Part shown: piece by piece, positions 1-9,139 of the stretch
Layout: the number at the start of each line of letters is the position of its first letter
Numbering within the stretch: the first letter of the stretch is position 1
Source of the DNA: an uncultured Lachnospiraceae bacterium
GTDB lineage: Bacteria; Bacillota; Clostridia; Lachnospirales; Lachnospiraceae
Direction: 5' to 3'
NCBI GenBank assembly: GCA_948470905.1
Contig: CAOKQK010000017.1
Coordinates: 1-47,769 of the forward strand
Length of the DNA: 47,769 nucleotides
Position numbers and translations under genes: made by a program
The notes under the pieces: model-generated
Databases searched by the model: none
The model's input: only the letters and a program-made list of their open reading frames with translations
Told to the model about the DNA's origin: nothing

Positions 1-330
1 TGTTCATCCAACCGGTGAATCTTGGCTGGCAATCTCAAGATTCCGAGAGCCTATTTATATTGTTACCATGTAAATACTGCACACCGAGTGCATCCCGACC
101 ATAGACCGCCGGCAAGCTGCCTTCACAGGTTGCTTCACTGTAAATCCTGGCAGTCTGCGGTACAACGTGTCTGCCCGGTCATAATTTCCGCAATTTTGAC
201 TTCGCGGAAGGGGTGTCTGAACTGTTACGCCCTTATCAGTGTCAGTAACAAAAAAAGGGAATTTGGGTTGCATTATCATGAAAAGTAGTATATCATAATT
301 CATTACAAAAGGAAAGGAACCCATCACGTT
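1..330. other. Intergenic region upstream of the amidase gene
   Basis: I see no convincing gene in this stretch. It carries a short imperfect inverted repeat around 226-249 (GTTACGCC...GTCAGTAAC) and ends in the promoter-like sequence at 268-296. The word CTGAACTGTTAC at about 218-229 recurs on the opposite strand near the far end of the window (about 47,703-47,714), so both window edges may hold copies of a dispersed repeat; that is only a short match. Confidence 0.5.
268..296 (+). promoter_or_regulatory. Candidate sigma-A promoter for the amidase gene
   Basis: TTGCAT at 268-273 and TATCAT at 291-296 are separated by exactly 17 bases, which fits a housekeeping promoter. Transcription would start near 303, about 28 bases before the ATG, leaving room for the AAGGAAAGGAA ribosome binding site. 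Confidence 0.5.
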
Positions 331-1233
331 ATGAACATATTAAAAATTGCCCTGCTGCAGATAGCTCCCTGCGGCACTCTGTCACAAAATCTTGAAAAAG
401 GGCTGGACGCCTGCAGGCAGGCGAAAGAAAAGGGCGCCGACATTGCGCTCTTTCCGGAAATGTGGAGCAACGGATACCGCATCTACGACCGCCCTGTAGA
501 CGAATGGCAGGCGGAAGCAATCCCTGCGGACAGCGATTTCGTCAACGCCTATGGCACTCTGGCCAAGGAACTGAACCTTGCCATTGGCATCACCCTGCTT
601 GAAAAATATGACAATAAAAATCCAACCCCTGAAAACGCCCCCCGCAATACCCTTATCCTGTTCGACCGGTTCGGTGAGCGAAAGATTACCTACGCCAAAG
701 TACACACCTGCGATTTCGACATGGAGCGGAATCTGGCCCCCGGGGAGGACTTCTATGTCACCGCCCTGGACACCGCCTGCGGGGAAGTGAAGGTGGGCGC
801 AATGATCTGCTATGACAGGGAATTTCCGGAAAGCGCAAGAATCCTCATGCTCCAAGGCGCGGAGCTCATCCTCGTCCCCAATGCCTGCCCCATGGAGATC
901 AACCGCCTCTCACAGCTGCGGGGCAGGGCATATGAGAACATGCTGGCAATCGCCACCTGCAATTATCCGGCAACCGTTCCCGACTGCAACGGCGGCTCCA
1001 GTGTCTTTGACGGCGTGGTCTATCTTCCCGGGCAAAGCGGCTCTCGGGATACCTGTATCCTGCAGGCTGACGAAAAAGAGGGTATTTACATAGCGGAACT
1101 GAATCTGGATCAGCTGCGTGCTTACCGCCGGGAGGAGGTACACGGTAATGCCTACCGACGGCCAAAGAAATACGGGCTTCTGGTTGACACGAAAATTGAT
1201 GAGCCCTTTGTCCGAAACAATTACCGGGGATAA
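331..1233 (+). CDS. Carbon-nitrogen hydrolase (nitrilase superfamily amidase)
   Basis: A cytoplasmic enzyme expected to hydrolyse a C-N bond in a small amide, carbamoyl compound or nitrile. The superfamily triad is visible: Glu43 in FPEMWSNGY, Lys123 in AKVHTCDF, and the nucleophile Cys160 in MICYDREFPESAR. At 300 aa it matches the usual single-domain length, and there is no signal peptide. The start is supported by AAAGGAA upstream of the ATG and by the promoter at 268-296. It stands alone on the plus strand, followed by an oppositely oriented acetyltransferase, so context gives no substrate. Family known; exact reaction (omega-amidase, N-carbamoylputrescine amidase or other) not determinable by eye. 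Confidence 0.9.
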   Translation: MNILKIALLQIAPCGTLSQNLEKGLDACRQAKEKGADIALFPEMWSNGYRIYDRPVDEWQAEAIPADSDFVNAYGTLAKELNLAIGITLLEKYDNKNPTPENAPRNTLILFDRFGERKITYAKVHTCDFDMERNLAPGEDFYVTALDTACGEVKVGAMICYDREFPESARILMLQGAELILVPNACPMEINRLSQLRGRAYENMLAIATCNYPATVPDCNGGSSVFDGVVYLPGQSGSRDTCILQADEKEGIYIAELNLDQLRAYRREEVHGNAYRRPKKYGLLVDTKIDEPFVRNNYRG

Positions 1234-1302
1234 ATTGTGAGTAACGTAAATGTTGGGGGAGTTATCAGGCTATCGAAAGGAACTATTTCGCCAAACCCAA
1301 AT

Positions 1303-1806
1303 TTAAAATAAACACTTTTCCATTAGTAGAAATTTCCCTTTTCTCCAATCTGCATACCCAACATTTTTATATCCATAATGTTCATACAAAGATAAGGCAT
1401 ATGGATTTTGGGTGAACACATCCAATCGTATGGATTTTATTCCTATTTCTTTTTGCGTTGCTTCAATATGCTTCAGCGTTTTTCTTGCAATACCTGTATT
1501 TTGAAAATCGGGGTTTACACATAATCTATGTATCACACAAAAACTATCATCTGAAAACTCCCATTTCCCCTTTTTATATTGTTCATCACTACATTTGTTT
1601 ATAGAGTAAATAACAGCAATTATACCATTGATTTCCCCAACTTCTAAATATTTTTTACGAATATCATTTTCAAAATCCTCTTTGGTCGGATATAGATTAT
1701 CCCATTGATAAATATTTCCCTTTTCCATATTTAGAATTGCATTATTTATCAAGATCATGATTTCATCAATATCTGTGAGGTCTGCTTTCCTGAAGTTAAT
1801 TTTCAT
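1303..1806 (-). CDS. GNAT family N-acetyltransferase
   Basis: A 167-residue acetyl-CoA-dependent N-acetyltransferase of the Gcn5-related fold. The N-terminal pattern FRKADLTDIDEIM is typical, and HRLCVNPDFQNTGIARKTL is the acetyl-CoA pyrophosphate loop region. The C-terminal NPYALSLYEHYGYKNVG is the common GNAT ending. I chose the ATG at 1806 because GGAGAG lies 7-8 bases upstream; the longer frame to 1854 would begin inside the probable promoter. The gene is clearly AT-richer than the amidase and serpin beside it, suggesting separate acquisition. The substrate is unknown. Confidence 0.85.
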   Translation of the reverse strand: MKINFRKADLTDIDEIMILINNAILNMEKGNIYQWDNLYPTKEDFENDIRKKYLEVGEINGIIAVIYSINKCSDEQYKKGKWEFSDDSFCVIHRLCVNPDFQNTGIARKTLKHIEATQKEIGIKSIRLDVFTQNPYALSLYEHYGYKNVGYADWRKGKFLLMEKCLF

Positions 1807-1852
1807 TTTTTCATCTCTCCAAATTTGATTTGTCGAAATGTCCGACTCGAAC

Positions 1853-1858
1853 ATTATA
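1853..1858 (-). promoter_or_regulatory. Probable -10 box for the GNAT gene
   Basis: Read on the minus strand this is a perfect TATAAT, about 46 bases before the GNAT start codon. The sequence 17 bases further upstream is only a weak -35, so the call rests mainly on the -10 and its position. Confidence 0.35.
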
Positions 1859-2278
1859 GCAGAAAGGGTTACATGTTAGATATCGCCAGTAATAATTCAT
1901 TATCTGTCATACACCTGTACCTCCTGTCTAAAAAAACATATCACATCCCAAGAGTAAAATCAATTGAATTATCAAGGACTTTGCACTGTTTATGTTCGGA
2001 GATTCTGGGGTATGGCCGACTGTTCAAGATACTGAAAGACGGGCATGAAAGCAAGCCAGATAAAGCTGCAGACGCCACAGTCCACCAAGAGTCAGCGTAT
2101 TTATGATAAAGGCTGCGGGTGTTGATTACTTATAGTCTTTTATCTTGTGTTTGGATGGTCTGAGGGTTCTAAATCATGACTTACACTGAGAACTTTTCTC
2201 CGGCTTTATCGTGTATAAGGGTAGGAAGATGACCCGCAGGCACTTCTATAATCAGCGGATCACAGAACGGAGGTTACT
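1859..2278. other. Gene-poor gap before the serpin gene
   Basis: About 420 bases without a convincing gene. A 93-codon open frame crosses it on the plus strand but has no ribosome binding site at its start, shows no recognisable domain and overlaps the GNAT promoter. The last part carries GGAGG five bases before the serpin ATG. It could hold the decayed end of a former gene; nothing identifies one. Confidence 0.4.
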
Positions 2279-3724
2279 ATGAAAAAGAAATCCTTATCTT
2301 TGGCACTATGCACCACACTGCTCCTTTCCACTCTCTGCGGCTGCGCCAGCCAGCCCGGCGCGGCAGGAATCACCAGACTGTCCGGCACGGGAGAAGACAC
2401 TGACTCACAGCCAGGCGGCAGTTCAAGGCAGGCAGACGACATCCTGTCCAGCAACGACTCAGGACAGAGCGGCCCGCTGTCCGACAGCGGCTCAAGGCTG
2501 GGCGGCCCGCTGTCCAGCAACGGCTCCGGGCTGGGCGGCCCGCTGTCCGGCAGCAACCCCGGACAGGATGGCTCTCTGTCAGCCCCCTCCTCCGGGCAGG
2601 ATGCCCTGCACCCCGCTGACGCCGCATCGGCCACAGACTTTGCAGTGCGGCTGTTCCAGCAGAATCTGCTCAACAGAAAAACCACCCGGGACAATGTTCT
2701 GATTTCCCCCATATCTGTGCTCTACGCCCTCTCCATGACCGCAAACGGCGCCAATGGGCAGACACTTGCGCAGATGGAGGAGGTCCTGGGCGCATCCGTA
2801 TCGGAACTGAATGCTTATCTGCATGAGTACCGCACCTCCCTTCCAGAGAACGACGACTGCAGACTCCGTCTCGCCAACTCCATCTGGTTCAGGGATGACG
2901 AACGTTTTACAGTAAACGAAGACTTTCTGGCGCAGAATGAGGCATGGTACAATGCAGACATTTACAAAGCGCCTTTTGACAGCTCTACCGTAAAGGCTGT
3001 GAACAATTGGGTGTCCGATGCTACTGATAAGATGATTCCCCAGATACTGGACGAAATTCCCCCGGACGCCGTCATGTACCTTATCAATGGGCTCGCCTTT
3101 GACGCGAAGTGGGAAACTGTCTATGAGAAGTATGACGTCCGAAAGGGTGATTTTACCGATGAGGACGGCGACACCTGCCAGACAGAGATGATGTATTCTT
3201 CAGAAAGCCTCTATCTGCAGGATGAACAGGCTCAGGGCTTTCTGAAATACTACAAGGACAAAAAATATGCCTTTGCCGCGCTGCTTCCCAATGAGGGAAT
3301 ATCCGTTGCGGACTATGCTGCCTCTCTGGACGGAAGCGCCCTGCATGAAATGCTTTCCAACCCTGTCCACACCTCCATATCAGCGGCTATCCCAAAGTTT
3401 GAGACAGAGTACAGCAAAGAAATGAATGAACTTTTCGACGCAATGGGCATGACCGATGCTTTTGACAGCACTGTCGCCGACCTGTCCGGCATAGGCTCCT
3501 CCACGGCCGGGAACCTGTACATCAGCCGCATTTTGCACAAGACCTACATCGCTGTGGACGAACTGGGAACCAAGGCAGGTGCTGTGACATCTGTGGAGAT
3601 AAAAGATGAATGCGCTCCCTTGATCGAGCACCAGATTTACCTGAACCGACCTTTCGTCTACATGATCATTGACTGTGAAGAAAATGTGCCTGTATTTATG
3701 GGAACCTTGATGAGCGTGAAGTAA
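2279..3724 (+). CDS. Serpin-family serine protease inhibitor, lipoprotein
   Basis: A secreted, membrane-anchored suicide inhibitor of serine or cysteine proteases. Residues 1-22 are a lipoprotein signal ending in LCGC, so Cys22 should be lipidated. Residues about 30-115 form a Gly/Ser/Pro-rich linker with imperfect GGPLS-type repeats that would lift the domain off the cell. The serpin domain fills about 118-481: NVLISPISVLYALSM near the start, the hinge ELGTKAGAVTS ahead of the reactive loop, and NRPFVYMI plus FMGTL at the end. Small hinge residues (T-K-A-G-A-V-T) suggest the loop can insert, meaning an inhibitory serpin. The loop is about three residues longer than in alpha-1-antitrypsin; P1 cannot be fixed by eye but lies near DECAPL. 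Gut commensals use such proteins against host or microbial proteases. GGAGG precedes the ATG by five bases. Confidence 0.93.
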   Translation: MKKKSLSLALCTTLLLSTLCGCASQPGAAGITRLSGTGEDTDSQPGGSSRQADDILSSNDSGQSGPLSDSGSRLGGPLSSNGSGLGGPLSGSNPGQDGSLSAPSSGQDALHPADAASATDFAVRLFQQNLLNRKTTRDNVLISPISVLYALSMTANGANGQTLAQMEEVLGASVSELNAYLHEYRTSLPENDDCRLRLANSIWFRDDERFTVNEDFLAQNEAWYNADIYKAPFDSSTVKAVNNWVSDATDKMIPQILDEIPPDAVMYLINGLAFDAKWETVYEKYDVRKGDFTDEDGDTCQTEMMYSSESLYLQDEQAQGFLKYYKDKKYAFAALLPNEGISVADYAASLDGSALHEMLSNPVHTSISAAIPKFETEYSKEMNELFDAMGMTDAFDSTVADLSGIGSSTAGNLYISRILHKTYIAVDELGTKAGAVTSVEIKDECAPLIEHQIYLNRPFVYMIIDCEENVPVFMGTLMSVK

Positions 3725-3745
3725 ATCCGCACACCTTATATCCCC

Positions 3746-3784
3746 TGTCCAGGCGGATCAGGTTACAGACCTGCCACCTGGACA
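3746..3784. terminator. Two-tier hairpin between serpin and R-M genes
   Basis: TGTCCAGG at 3746-3753 pairs with CCTGGACA at 3777-3784, and inside it CAGGT pairs with ACCTG. It lies 22 bases after the serpin stop and downstream of the convergent specificity gene. Neither strand has a good T-run next to it, so it may be a weak terminator or an mRNA-end stabiliser. Confidence 0.45.
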
Positions 3785-3830
3785 AAACGTGATTGGGGGC
3801 TGTCCCACTGAGATATGCTCCCTTTCCAAG

Positions 3831-4880
3831 CTATATATTTGCCGGGAACCCTATCCCCAGTTTATTTATGGCGTCTTTTGATACTTCTTCGGCATGTTTC
3901 ATATGCTGCTCCATATAATCAAAATCAGGATTCCCATTCTCATCAACGGGCAGCATGATAAAATCCTTTTCCATATCTTCCTTTTTCCACTTATCAATAA
4001 ATGCATACTGCTGCCCTGCCCTTTTCAACAATGGAATCATAAACAGGGCTATGTATTTATTAAGCGCAAATCTGGGATACAGGACATTGACATCATCGGA
4101 TGCCCAAAATTTCTCCTCCTGGTAAAATGCTTCCCCCACTGAACCATTATAACTGAGTGTAATGGTATTGGCAGGATGTATATGTCCCTCATTTGATATG
4201 AATGCCGTAATACCATTATTGTTTGAGCTTGCCCCGATAAACCTGATATTGCCCTCGCGCATGTCCGCCTTTGTCAATCTCTTGCCCTTCACCACCTCAA
4301 ACAGGCTTTGAATAGTAAATTTACCCCAGCTTTCAGTATCAACCTTTCCATATTTTTTCAGAGTTCCTACAAAACGGAGTTCCGCAAGTGATGACATTAC
4401 CACGTTTTCCCGCTTCTTCATATACGCTTCCATATACAGGAAATCAGGATTGCCATTCCCGTCCATGGGCAGTTTGATCTTTTCTGCACCAATACTGTCT
4501 TTGCTTCCCATATCGCTATAGGCATACCTGCTGCATACAGCCCTGATAACAGCTGCTATAAAACAGCCGTTATACAGGTTCAGGTCAGGATTGTATAACA
4601 TTATAATGGAGGACCCGGCACCCCCTCTGCCAAGGAAATCTTCCTTTTGATAAAACGCGCTTCCGTCAATGGGGCTGACAGTAATGCAATTCCCTTTATC
4701 CAATTCTTCCTTTTCCTTCGGCTCCAGATACTTCAAAACCCCATTATTATAATTGCCGGAAGCCACAAAGGGCACCTTTCCCTCCATGTAATCGGACTGA
4801 CTTCTCGCAGCGGGCCTTTTGACAGAAAATAAATCTTTTATCACAAACTCGCCCCATTCAGATGTGTCCAGTTTGACCAT
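3831..4880 (-). CDS. Restriction-modification specificity (S) subunit, BcgI-like
   Basis: The DNA-recognition subunit that directs the nuclease-methylase encoded just upstream. The 349-aa protein has two internally related halves, each opening with the same motif: EWGEFVIKDLFSV near residue 8 and ESWGKFTIQSLFEV near residue 181. Each is followed by a target-recognition domain containing GNYNNGV or SSNNNGI. This is the two-TRD plan of Type I HsdS and BcgI B subunits, predicting a bipartite recognition site. Its ATG overlaps the end of the methylase gene by 23 bases and has GAGAGG nearby, so translation is probably coupled. The gene is AT-rich like its partner. Recognition sequence unknown. Confidence 0.88.
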   Translation of the reverse strand: MVKLDTSEWGEFVIKDLFSVKRPAARSQSDYMEGKVPFVASGNYNNGVLKYLEPKEKEELDKGNCITVSPIDGSAFYQKEDFLGRGGAGSSIIMLYNPDLNLYNGCFIAAVIRAVCSRYAYSDMGSKDSIGAEKIKLPMDGNGNPDFLYMEAYMKKRENVVMSSLAELRFVGTLKKYGKVDTESWGKFTIQSLFEVVKGKRLTKADMREGNIRFIGASSNNNGITAFISNEGHIHPANTITLSYNGSVGEAFYQEEKFWASDDVNVLYPRFALNKYIALFMIPLLKRAGQQYAFIDKWKKEDMEKDFIMLPVDENGNPDFDYMEQHMKHAEEVSKDAINKLGIGFPANI

Positions 4881-6672
4881 TTCCTGATTCCTCTCTATTT
4901 AAAGTTATGGATATCACATTGTCATCTGCAGAAATATGGCTGCTGTACATTACCTTTTTCAATAATGTCTCACTGAACGCTTTACTGTCGATACCCTGCT
5001 CAAACATCAGGTAATCCATCATTGTCTTGGTAAAGTCTTCCTCAAAAATCTCAAAAGGCTTTTCCGGCATTTGATAACTCAGATGCTCCGCAGGATTGAT
5101 CCATTGAATGGTATCATCCCCTGACTGTTTCCGGATGATGGTAATCCATCTGTCCTCTATGCTTTGCCACCTGTCCTTAATGTCCTGCCTGCCCTGATTC
5201 TTTACGGTTTCCAGACCATCCTCCTCTATGTAGCAGGCAAATATTTCCTTATCATTTTGAGGAATTCCTGCTTCAAATATAAATATAGACGTAGTTACGC
5301 CCTCTGCAAATATCTTTTCCGGCAGTTTGATAATTTTCTCCAGAGTACTGTGTTTTAAAAGCTTACTTCCCTTTTTATCCTTTTCAAGCTTTTTATCAGG
5401 CAGGATGAACGCACATTTTGTGCGTTTGGGCACGCTTTTGAGCACATTATCCACAATGGTAAGACAGCCGTATTTCGACTCAAAAGGAGGATTCATCAGC
5501 ACCTTTGTAATCCCCTTTGACTTAATCCAGTCACATGCCTCCTTTGTCCTGCTGTCCAAATGCTCCAGATTTGTTTTTCCATCCTTATGGATCAGCATAT
5601 TGGCACATGCCAGGGCAAAGATTTCCCTGTCAAATTCAATTCCAAACAATTGTACATCCTTTATTTCCGCAGCTTTTCTTGTATGAATGCCCCCCGCATC
5701 CCTGATCATATTACACATGGCTTTCACAAGAAACGCCCCAGAACCACAGGCAGCATCCAATATTTTGTCGTCCTGATGTACATCAATCAGCCTGTACATA
5801 AAGGATGTGATATGATCGGGCGTAAAAACCTGTCCGCTCTCAGACTTCTTTTTATAACGGTTAAACTCGTTAAAAAAGATGCCCATGACATCCTCGCCGT
5901 TCCAGTAATCTGAACCCACACAGTCAGATATTTCCGTCACCCATTCAATGAAATTGTCAATGGCCTCCTGATTATCAACCGCATTCATTTTAATCTCAGC
6001 GTAAACCTCAAGAAGCAGATCCAATTTCTGATTCAGCTTCTTGCTGTCCTTTAAGGATTTCGACAATGTAGAATGAATTGATGTATGAAATGTAGGATAA
6101 TCCATTCCCCTGGACAAGGTGGCCCCATATTGGCAGGCAACCAGTGCGCACGCCGTGAAAATCATTCTATGGTACAGATTTTTAATGCCAAACTCTATAT
6201 GCAGGCAGTCATTAATACGTTTCGTCAGATTATAAATATGCTGTTTGTCTATCATATCCCGGGTAAACAACGCCAGATAATATGACTTATCCTGCAATTC
6301 AGGCGCAGCAGACGCTTCCTCCATGTTGTCCTTATACACCCGGATATCATTTCCATTATAAAGAATACCTATAACATGCTTGTATTGTTTCAGAACAATG
6401 TTGCAGTTCTTTATAAGCTCGTCTTCCCATTTCTGTTGAAAGATATTTTCTGTTTCAGACTTTGTTTCCAGGATAATGGCAGTTAAATTATGGTTATCCG
6501 GCAGATACCAGCCATCCGGCTTATCAGAAACCCCTTTAAATCCCAATTGATTAAAAGTCGTAACCTGCCCTGTCCCCTGTTGTATACCGGCTTCCACTTC
6601 ATCAAAACCAAGGACAACTTTTGCCCTGTCTCTTATTTCGTCCTCTGTCCGATACTTTATCTTAGCTGTCAT
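4858..6672 (-). CDS. Restriction endonuclease-adenine methyltransferase fusion (BcgI A-like)
   Basis: A single 604-aa chain with both cutting and methylating parts. The N-terminal ~115 residues carry a PD-(D/E)XK nuclease signature: Asp53 in KPDGW, then Glu69 and Lys71 in LETK. A helical region (about 130-290) is followed by an N6-adenine methylase domain with motif I DAACGSGAF near residue 305 and motif IV NPPF near 392. Together with the overlapping specificity gene this resembles Type IIB/BcgI systems, which cut on both sides of a bipartite site and methylate adenine. No separate HsdR is present. AGGGGAATTC precedes the ATG. Base composition is AT-richer than the flanks, suggesting horizontal transfer. 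Confidence 0.9.
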   Translation of the reverse strand: MTAKIKYRTEDEIRDRAKVVLGFDEVEAGIQQGTGQVTTFNQLGFKGVSDKPDGWYLPDNHNLTAIILETKSETENIFQQKWEDELIKNCNIVLKQYKHVIGILYNGNDIRVYKDNMEEASAAPELQDKSYYLALFTRDMIDKQHIYNLTKRINDCLHIEFGIKNLYHRMIFTACALVACQYGATLSRGMDYPTFHTSIHSTLSKSLKDSKKLNQKLDLLLEVYAEIKMNAVDNQEAIDNFIEWVTEISDCVGSDYWNGEDVMGIFFNEFNRYKKKSESGQVFTPDHITSFMYRLIDVHQDDKILDAACGSGAFLVKAMCNMIRDAGGIHTRKAAEIKDVQLFGIEFDREIFALACANMLIHKDGKTNLEHLDSRTKEACDWIKSKGITKVLMNPPFESKYGCLTIVDNVLKSVPKRTKCAFILPDKKLEKDKKGSKLLKHSTLEKIIKLPEKIFAEGVTTSIFIFEAGIPQNDKEIFACYIEEDGLETVKNQGRQDIKDRWQSIEDRWITIIRKQSGDDTIQWINPAEHLSYQMPEKPFEIFEEDFTKTMMDYLMFEQGIDSKAFSETLLKKVMYSSHISADDNVISITLNREESGNGQTGHI

Positions 6673-6816
6673 GAATTCCCCTGCTTTCTAATGCTCTCAC
6701 GCACTGTCTATTTCCCGCCTGCAATATGTGTGGTTTCCCTCCAATGCATTATATCATATAAATGCTTATTTTACTACAAAAATACAATTATTATTGAAAA
6801 TTAAATATCTGCGTAT

Positions 6817-6856
6817 AAAAAACCGACATCCATACTTTGGCAGGGTACGGACGCCG
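6817..6856 (-). terminator. Intrinsic terminator after the 112-aa gene
   Basis: On the minus strand CGGCGTCC (from 6856) pairs with GGATGTCG, with two G-U pairs, followed directly by TTTTTT (6822-6817). It lies about 37 bases past the stop of the small gene at 6893-7231. The plus strand reading also has an ATTTTAT tail, so it may work in both directions. Confidence 0.65.
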
Positions 6857-6892
6857 ATTTTATATCATTTTCCACAAGAGCATTCATTTTCC

Positions 6893-7231
6893 CTATAGAT
6901 CCAGCTCCTCCTGGATATAATACTCCTCCTCGATCAGCCCAATGCCTGTAAAGACCGCCCAGACATAGGGCGCACCATATACATTCAGTGTCTTGGGACC
7001 CACAATCTTGCGGGGAGCCTTTTCTCCCACCTGATCCTTATAGAGCTTCTCAAACGCTTTCTCAAAGGTACTCCTCGTAATGGAGCGTTCTCTCCTGTCG
7101 GTAAAGAGCTCACCTCCCTTGATCGTGTAAGTAAAGGGCAGACCTTTTTTCGTAGAAAACTCCATGCCCTCATGTATTTCTATGATATCCCACAGATTGG
7201 CAATATTAATCTTTGACGTATTAAAATTCAT
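6893..7231 (-). CDS. Hypothetical 112-aa protein
   Basis: I do not recognise the family. It is a soluble 112-residue protein beginning MNFNTSKINIANLWDII, with a beta-rich middle (GLPFTYTIKGGELFTDRRE), a helix (STFEKAFEKLYKDQVG) and a C-terminal segment GAPYVWAVFTGIGLI. The ATG at 7231 is well supported by GGAGG six bases upstream; the longer frame to 7324 lacks such a site. It has its own terminator and sits alone between the R-M operon and the CPBP gene. The repeated basic and aromatic pattern could bind nucleic acid, but that is speculation. Confidence 0.7.
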   Translation of the reverse strand: MNFNTSKINIANLWDIIEIHEGMEFSTKKGLPFTYTIKGGELFTDRRERSITRSTFEKAFEKLYKDQVGEKAPRKIVGPKTLNVYGAPYVWAVFTGIGLIEEEYYIQEELDL

Positions 7232-7367
7232 TTTATCCTCCGTACCCCCCGACACCTCAACCTTTTCATGGTCAGAGCGGTGACATATTAATAAAATGGT
7301 ACTCGCACGCCTCCATATTGTCAATAAAAACTTGAACCATTACACACAAAACTTATAAATACTCCAT

Positions 7368-8257
7368 TCAAAACCCAGCAGCGAACCTGGCAAAATCTAT
7401 GAACCAGTGCATGCCCATTGCCATCTGAAGGTTTTTCCTTTTCATTAGCATCGCCATGGGAATTCCAAAAGGGACACTGCCCAACAGACACATTACAATT
7501 GCCCATCCAGGTGATTCCACAAACACATCAGGATAATGAAGCAGCTCATGGGGGATAATCAATAAGATATAAATATAAATGTTGGAAAGAGGTTTTCCCC
7601 TTTGCCGCGAAGGATGTAATATGCATATGCCAGCAGGAAGAAACGGAATATCACTTCCTCCGCTATTGCAGGCTTCAGAGCAAAACCAGCGGAACTCAGC
7701 ACCACTTCAAAATTTATCTGGCTCTCGCGGCATTGATCAAATATCCGCGCAAGCATGTCTATTCCCCTCATTTCCCGTGAGAATGAATAATACAATAAAT
7801 TCAAAGCTGCCAGCGGAATTGAAATAACCGCTCCCAAACCAAAATATCCGATACTCCCCGCAATACCTGTATGTATGGAAGCATTGTCCCTGTCCGCCAG
7901 CTCGTACAGCCGACAGCCGGCATAAAATGAAACCATGACACAGACGCTTGTCACAATAATGTCTGCCGTCCTGGGGTCACGAAATAATGATACCAGGCAT
8001 ACCCCGCCAATAAGCACGGCGGCAGCTGCCTGCCGCCAGTGAAAAATCTTTGCCTTGAAAATATAGTAAATTGACAGCACCATTATCACAATCTCTGTCC
8101 AATTCCAGACTCGGGACATATAATTATGATAATGTGGAGTCATTTCCAGAGGTAATATTGTTCCGACCATATAAAGTAATAAGAAAAACGTCAATGGCAT
8201 AAGGCATTTCCATCCAGCAGGAATTTGTTTCTCTGATTTCTTTATATAGCTTCCCAT
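7368..8257 (-). pseudogene. CPBP family intramembrane protease, interrupted by a frameshift
   Basis: CPBP (CAAX protease/bacteriocin-processing) proteins are polytopic membrane metalloproteases or prenyl-protein proteases. The first frame (8257 to 7559) has several membrane segments and motif 1, AEEVIFR. It stops after LFPTFIFISY. The next frame picks up at once with IIPHELLH and then MGMHWFIDFARF, the second and third conserved His motifs, ending at 7368. All three motifs are needed for activity, so a one-base slip in the TTTATATTTATAT stretch near 7565-7580 separates the catalytic residues. It may be a real pseudogene, a sequence error, or slippage-controlled. The start ATG at 8257 follows GGAGG by five bases. 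It lies 72 bases downstream of the anti-sigma gene, probably in the same transcript. Confidence 0.8.
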
Positions 8258-8329
8258 ATGATCCTCCACATATTTTCATAAATAGTTACATTCCCAGGAC
8301 TGCCAGGGTGCGGCACTAATTTCAATCAT

Positions 8330-9139
8330 TCATGATGCCCTTTTTCTGATATCACTCCTGCGGAAAAACACAAGCGTAAGTGCTGTCATTACAGCAAATT
8401 CCAGGATCAGAATCAGAATCACATTCCGAAAAGTTCTCACTATGGCCGCCCCATCCTCCATATGATATAAGATAGTATCGCAGGCAAGCGCCAGATTCAT
8501 TCCCAGCCATGCCAGATTCATGCTGACAACGCAAAGACCTTTTCTGCCCTTTAGCCTGAAAAAAGATACGATGAGCAGCGTCGCCGACAACATCACAATG
8601 CATGTATTAACCAAATCGAGGCATGGTCCCAAATCCGTCTGCGGAAACGGCAGGGATATTTTCCCGGCTGCTATGCCGCTGGTCAGGCTGCAGATCAGTG
8701 CCTGGACTATCAATATTACACAGATCAGCACAGTGCCAAGGACAGGAATGACCCGCTCCTTTTTAGCCGCCCGGGCTTTCTCCTCGTTCCCCTTCAACGC
8801 CAAAGCGCCTGTGAGCATAAGTATGGGCATGGCCATATAATAAAGCAGCATATCCAGTGACTGATAATGTATCTTCGGATGCCCCATGAACACCAGAAGC
8901 AGTGCAAGAGCAACTACCATCCATGAGCGAATATCCACAGACCACTTTACCTTTTTAAAAAAATCCACCTTTACTGCTTCTTTACCCAGATCCTGCTCCT
9001 GGATCTGCTCCACAAACTGCCTGCAGGCGGCACATTCCTTGAGATGTCCCTCCACCAGCCCCCTGGACTCCTCCGAACAGATTCCATCCAGATAAGATGC
9101 CAAGAGATCCTTGTTCACATCACAGCTAATCTTACTCAT
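8330..9139 (-). CDS. Anti-sigma factor with zinc-finger domain
   Basis: A membrane-bound partner that should hold the neighbouring ECF sigma factor inactive. The first 45 residues form a ZAS-type domain with His32-x3-Cys36-x2-Cys39 (GHLKECAACR). After a short cytoplasmic linker there are about six hydrophobic segments from residue ~70 to the end, which is many for this class and suggests a sensor embedded in the membrane. The start overlaps the sigma gene stop by four bases (ATGA), a classic coupling arrangement. The 269-aa length is longer than single-TM anti-sigmas. The signal sensed is unknown. Confidence 0.87.
   Translation of the reverse strand: MSKISCDVNKDLLASYLDGICSEESRGLVEGHLKECAACRQFVEQIQEQDLGKEAVKVDFFKKVKWSVDIRSWMVVALALLLVFMGHPKIHYQSLDMLLYYMAMPILMLTGALALKGNEEKARAAKKERVIPVLGTVLICVILIVQALICSLTSGIAAGKISLPFPQTDLGPCLDLVNTCIVMLSATLLIVSFFRLKGRKGLCVVSMNLAWLGMNLALACDTILYHMEDGAAIVRTFRNVILILILEFAVMTALTLVFFRRSDIRKRAS

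Noticed and set aside
1825-2106. A 93-codon plus-strand frame after the GNAT gene
   Set aside because: No ribosome binding site, no recognised motif, and it begins inside the GNAT promoter region.
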